This document shows, one piece after another, positions 20,729 to 22,358 of a stretch of DNA of 22,358 bases (its first letter is position 1; each line of letters opens with the position of its first letter). The position numbers and the translations under genes were made by a program. The notes under the pieces were generated by a model. It searched no databases and was not told the DNA's origin. It saw only the letters and a program-made list of their open reading frames with translations. Source of the stretch: Palsa-739 sp036512155 (GTDB taxonomy: Bacteria; Actinomycetota; Thermoleophilia; Gaiellales; Gaiellaceae); the NCBI GenBank assembly GCA_036512155.1, contig DATCBD010000029.1, forward strand, positions 1 to 22,358. The letters are read 5' to 3'.

Positions 20729-21170
20729 CCGGCACCATGATCGTCCGCTCGAACTCGATCACGACCTCGTCGCGCTGGTTGAGCCCGCGCGTCCGCACCG
20801 TGACGATGCCCTGGCCCGGCCGTGACTGCGACTCGCGCTTCTCGACGATCTCGGTCTCGGCACGGATCGTGTCTCCGGCGAAGACCGGCGCCGGCAGGCG
20901 GACCTCGCGCCAGCCGAGGTTGACGGCCCGCTCGGAGACGTCCGCGACCGAGAGCCCGGTGACGAGCGCGAGCGTGAAGGTCGAGTCGACGAGCGGGCGC
21001 TTCCATTCGGTCTGTGCAGCGTGCTCGGCGTCGAAGTGGATCGGATTCGTGTTCATCGTCAGCAGGGTGAACCAGACGTTGTCGGCGTCGAGCACTGTCC
21101 GGCCGAACCGGCTCCGGTAGACCGCTCCGACCTCCAGATCCTCGTACGTCCGTCCCACGGATTTGATCAT
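20715..21170 (-). CDS. MaoC-like hot-dog hydratase
   Basis: The protein is 151 residues with a single hot-dog domain. YEDLEVGAVYRSRFGRTVLD opens it, the active-site helix is TLLTMNTNPIHFDAEHAAQT, and the C-terminal strands include PAPVFAGDTIRAETEIVEKR and GIVTVRTRGLNQRDEVVIEF. The overall sequence reminds me of mesaconyl- and itaconyl-CoA hydratase-type MaoC proteins more than of the chain-length-general enoyl-CoA hydratases. The catalytic histidine is H45, but the position usually held by aspartate is N40. The ATG at 21170 has no ribosome-binding site; GTG 21158 is an alternative. It is the first gene of a minus-strand operon with an acetyltransferase and a CoA-transferase. Confidence 0.86.
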   Translation of the reverse strand: MIKSVGRTYEDLEVGAVYRSRFGRTVLDADNVWFTLLTMNTNPIHFDAEHAAQTEWKRPLVDSTFTLALVTGLSVADVSERAVNLGWREVRLPAPVFAGDTIRAETEIVEKRESQSRPGQGIVTVRTRGLNQRDEVVIEFERTIMVPVDRD

Positions 21171-21291
21171 CGCATCAACCCATCAGGACGCTGTCGGATG
21201 GTGCCGCGGTTGCCGGCGCGACGAGCGCAGGCGGTGATGCGGGAATCCAGGGAACGACTGCGGGCACGGGTCGATGGTGCCAGTCCCCGGG

Positions 21292-21297
21292 TAAGGT
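21292..21297 (+). promoter_or_regulatory. Candidate -10 element for leaderless DUF255 gene transcript
   Basis: TAAGGT (TANNNT) lies 7 bases before ATG 21305, with no convincing ribosome-binding site. The rest of the 134-nt gap from 21171 shows no hairpin or repeat of note. Confidence 0.35.
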
Positions 21298-21304
21298 CGC
21301 CGGG

Positions 21305-22358
21305 ATGCCGAACCGCCTCGCGCAGGAGACGAGCCCGTACCTGCTGCAGCATGCGGGCAATCCGGTCGACTGGTACCCGTGGGGCGAAGAGGCCTTCGCG
21401 CGCGCCCGCGCCGAGGACAAGCCCGTGCTCCTCTCGGTCGGCTACGCGGCCTGCCACTGGTGCCACGTCATGGAGCATGAGTCGTTCGAGGACGAGGAGA
21501 CCGCCGCGCTGATGAACGAGCTCGTCGTCAGCGTCAAGGTCGACCGCGAAGAGCGTCCCGACGTCGACGCGCTGTACATGGACGCGGTCGTGTCGCTCAC
21601 CGGGCAGGGCGGCTGGCCGATGACCGTCTTCCTCACCCCCGACGGCGCGCCGTTCTTCGGCGGCACGTACTACCCGCCCGAGCCGCGCCACGGACTGCCG
21701 TCGTTCCGGGAGTTGCTCGTCGCCATCGCGAACGCGTACCGCGAGCGGCGCGACGACGTCACCGAGCAGGCCGGCGTCCTCGTCGACGCCATGCGTCGCA
21801 GTGCGCAGATCGCGCCGTCGCGCGAGCCGCTCGAACGCGGGATCCTCTCCGACGCAGTGCGCGTGCTACGCGGCCAGCTCGACCCGGAGTGGGGAGGCTT
21901 TGGGCGCGCGCCGAAGTTCCCGTCTGCCTCCACCATCGAGTTTCTCCTCCGCGCCGGCGAGATCGAGACGGCGACGAAGACGCTCGACGGCATGGCCGCC
22001 GGCGGGATGTACGACCTCGTCGGCGGCGGCTTCCACCGGTATTCGGTCGACGAGCGCTGGCTCGTCCCGCACTTCGAGAAGATGCTCTACGACAACGCGC
22101 AGCTCGCACCTGCGTACCTGCACGCGTGGCTCGTCACCGGCCGCGACCGCTACCGCGAGGTGGCAGAGGAGACGCTCGACTACATGGTGCGCGAGCTCCG
22201 GCTCCCGAGCGGCGGCTTCGCCTCGTCACAGGATGCGGACACCGACGGCGTCGAAGGGCTGACGTACACGTGGACGGCGGAGGAAGGCGCGCCGTCGGAG
22301 CTCCTGCAGCCGTTCGAGCACGGGCGCTCGATCATCCGCGGCGAGCTCGACGACGAGA
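21305..22358 (+). CDS. Thioredoxin-fold / six-hairpin glycosidase-like protein, YyaL (DUF255) family, N-terminal part
   Basis: The frame is open from ATG 21305 to the window end, giving 351 of an expected 650-700 residues. It begins with NRLAQETSPYLLQHAGNPVD and WYPWGEEAFARARAEDKPVL, the hallmark of the YyaL/SPATA20 family. The thioredoxin-like domain holds C50-H-W-C53 in the usual place, with VDREERPDVDALYM and GQGGWPMTVFLTPDGAPFFG after it. The alpha-helical barrel domain has begun (GGFGRAPKFPSASTIEFLLR, GGGFHRYSVDERWLVPHFEK). The biochemical role of the family is not established; a sugar-epimerase-like barrel and redox activity have been proposed. It is transcribed away from the MaoC operon. 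The gene is cut by the window, not visibly broken. Confidence 0.92.
   Translation, partial: MPNRLAQETSPYLLQHAGNPVDWYPWGEEAFARARAEDKPVLLSVGYAACHWCHVMEHESFEDEETAALMNELVVSVKVDREERPDVDALYMDAVVSLTGQGGWPMTVFLTPDGAPFFGGTYYPPEPRHGLPSFRELLVAIANAYRERRDDVTEQAGVLVDAMRRSAQIAPSREPLERGILSDAVRVLRGQLDPEWGGFGRAPKFPSASTIEFLLRAGEIETATKTLDGMAAGGMYDLVGGGFHRYSVDERWLVPHFEKMLYDNAQLAPAYLHAWLVTGRDRYREVAEETLDYMVRELRLPSGGFASSQDADTDGVEGLTYTWTAEEGAPSELLQPFEHGRSIIRGELDDE

Noticed and set aside
21198..21281. Direct repeat ATGGTGCC at 21198-21205 and 21274-21281
   Set aside because: An 8-base repeat in GC-rich DNA is expected by chance and is not placed symmetrically to either divergent gene.

Overview
This is a high-GC chromosomal window of about 22 kb from what looks like an actinobacterium. 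The gene set (an ECF sigma factor coupled to a membrane-anchored beta-propeller protein, an ACT-domain malic enzyme, a TasA-like secreted protein beside a SipW-like signal peptidase with a DUF5305 region) and the tightly overlapping, often leaderless genes suggest a deep-branching lineage such as Thermoleophilia. That placement is inference from gene content only. I saw no tRNA, rRNA, insertion sequence, phage gene or CRISPR array. No stretch over 300 bases lacks a gene.

Region 1 (1-4732, +): the 3' end of a peptide/nickel-type ABC operon. It holds the last residues of the substrate-binding protein, two tandem hairpins, two permeases and two ATPases, all translationally coupled. The second ATPase carries an unusual N-terminal four-helix membrane domain. 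Region 2 (4741-7562, -): ECF sigma factor, its membrane beta-propeller partner, a 13-codon leader ORF, and the ribosome-assembly GTPase RsgA. The leader ORF is followed by a hairpin that hides the rsgA Shine-Dalgarno sequence, which has the layout of a translational attenuator.

Region 3 (7586-13082): a small PPOX-fold protein, then a likely amine-catabolism locus. A flavin amine oxidase (-) diverges from an Lrp/AsnC regulator, a class III aminotransferase and an APC permease (+). A GTCAA-N5-TTGAC dyad sits between the two transcription units and a strong hairpin closes the + operon. Region 4 (13094-15571, +): a small secreted TasA-like protein coupled to a 666-residue fusion of SipW-type signal peptidase, DUF5305 and a membrane-anchored tail. 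The tail repeats the same FTAANxVPxxxAG motif found just after the small protein's signal peptide.

Region 5 (15568-21170): malic enzyme and a CBS-pair protein (-); an HMG-CoA-lyase-like enzyme and an eight-helix membrane protein with a dense histidine cluster (+); and MaoC hydratase, GNAT acetyltransferase and CaiB-type CoA-transferase (-). The lyase, hydratase and CoA-transferase could form one route for branched C5/C6 dicarboxylic acids. Region 6 (21305-22358, +): the N-terminal half of a YyaL-type (DUF255) protein, cut by the window end.

All four convergent gene junctions are extremely compact: an 8-nt gap, two 4-nt stop-codon overlaps and one 110-nt overlap.
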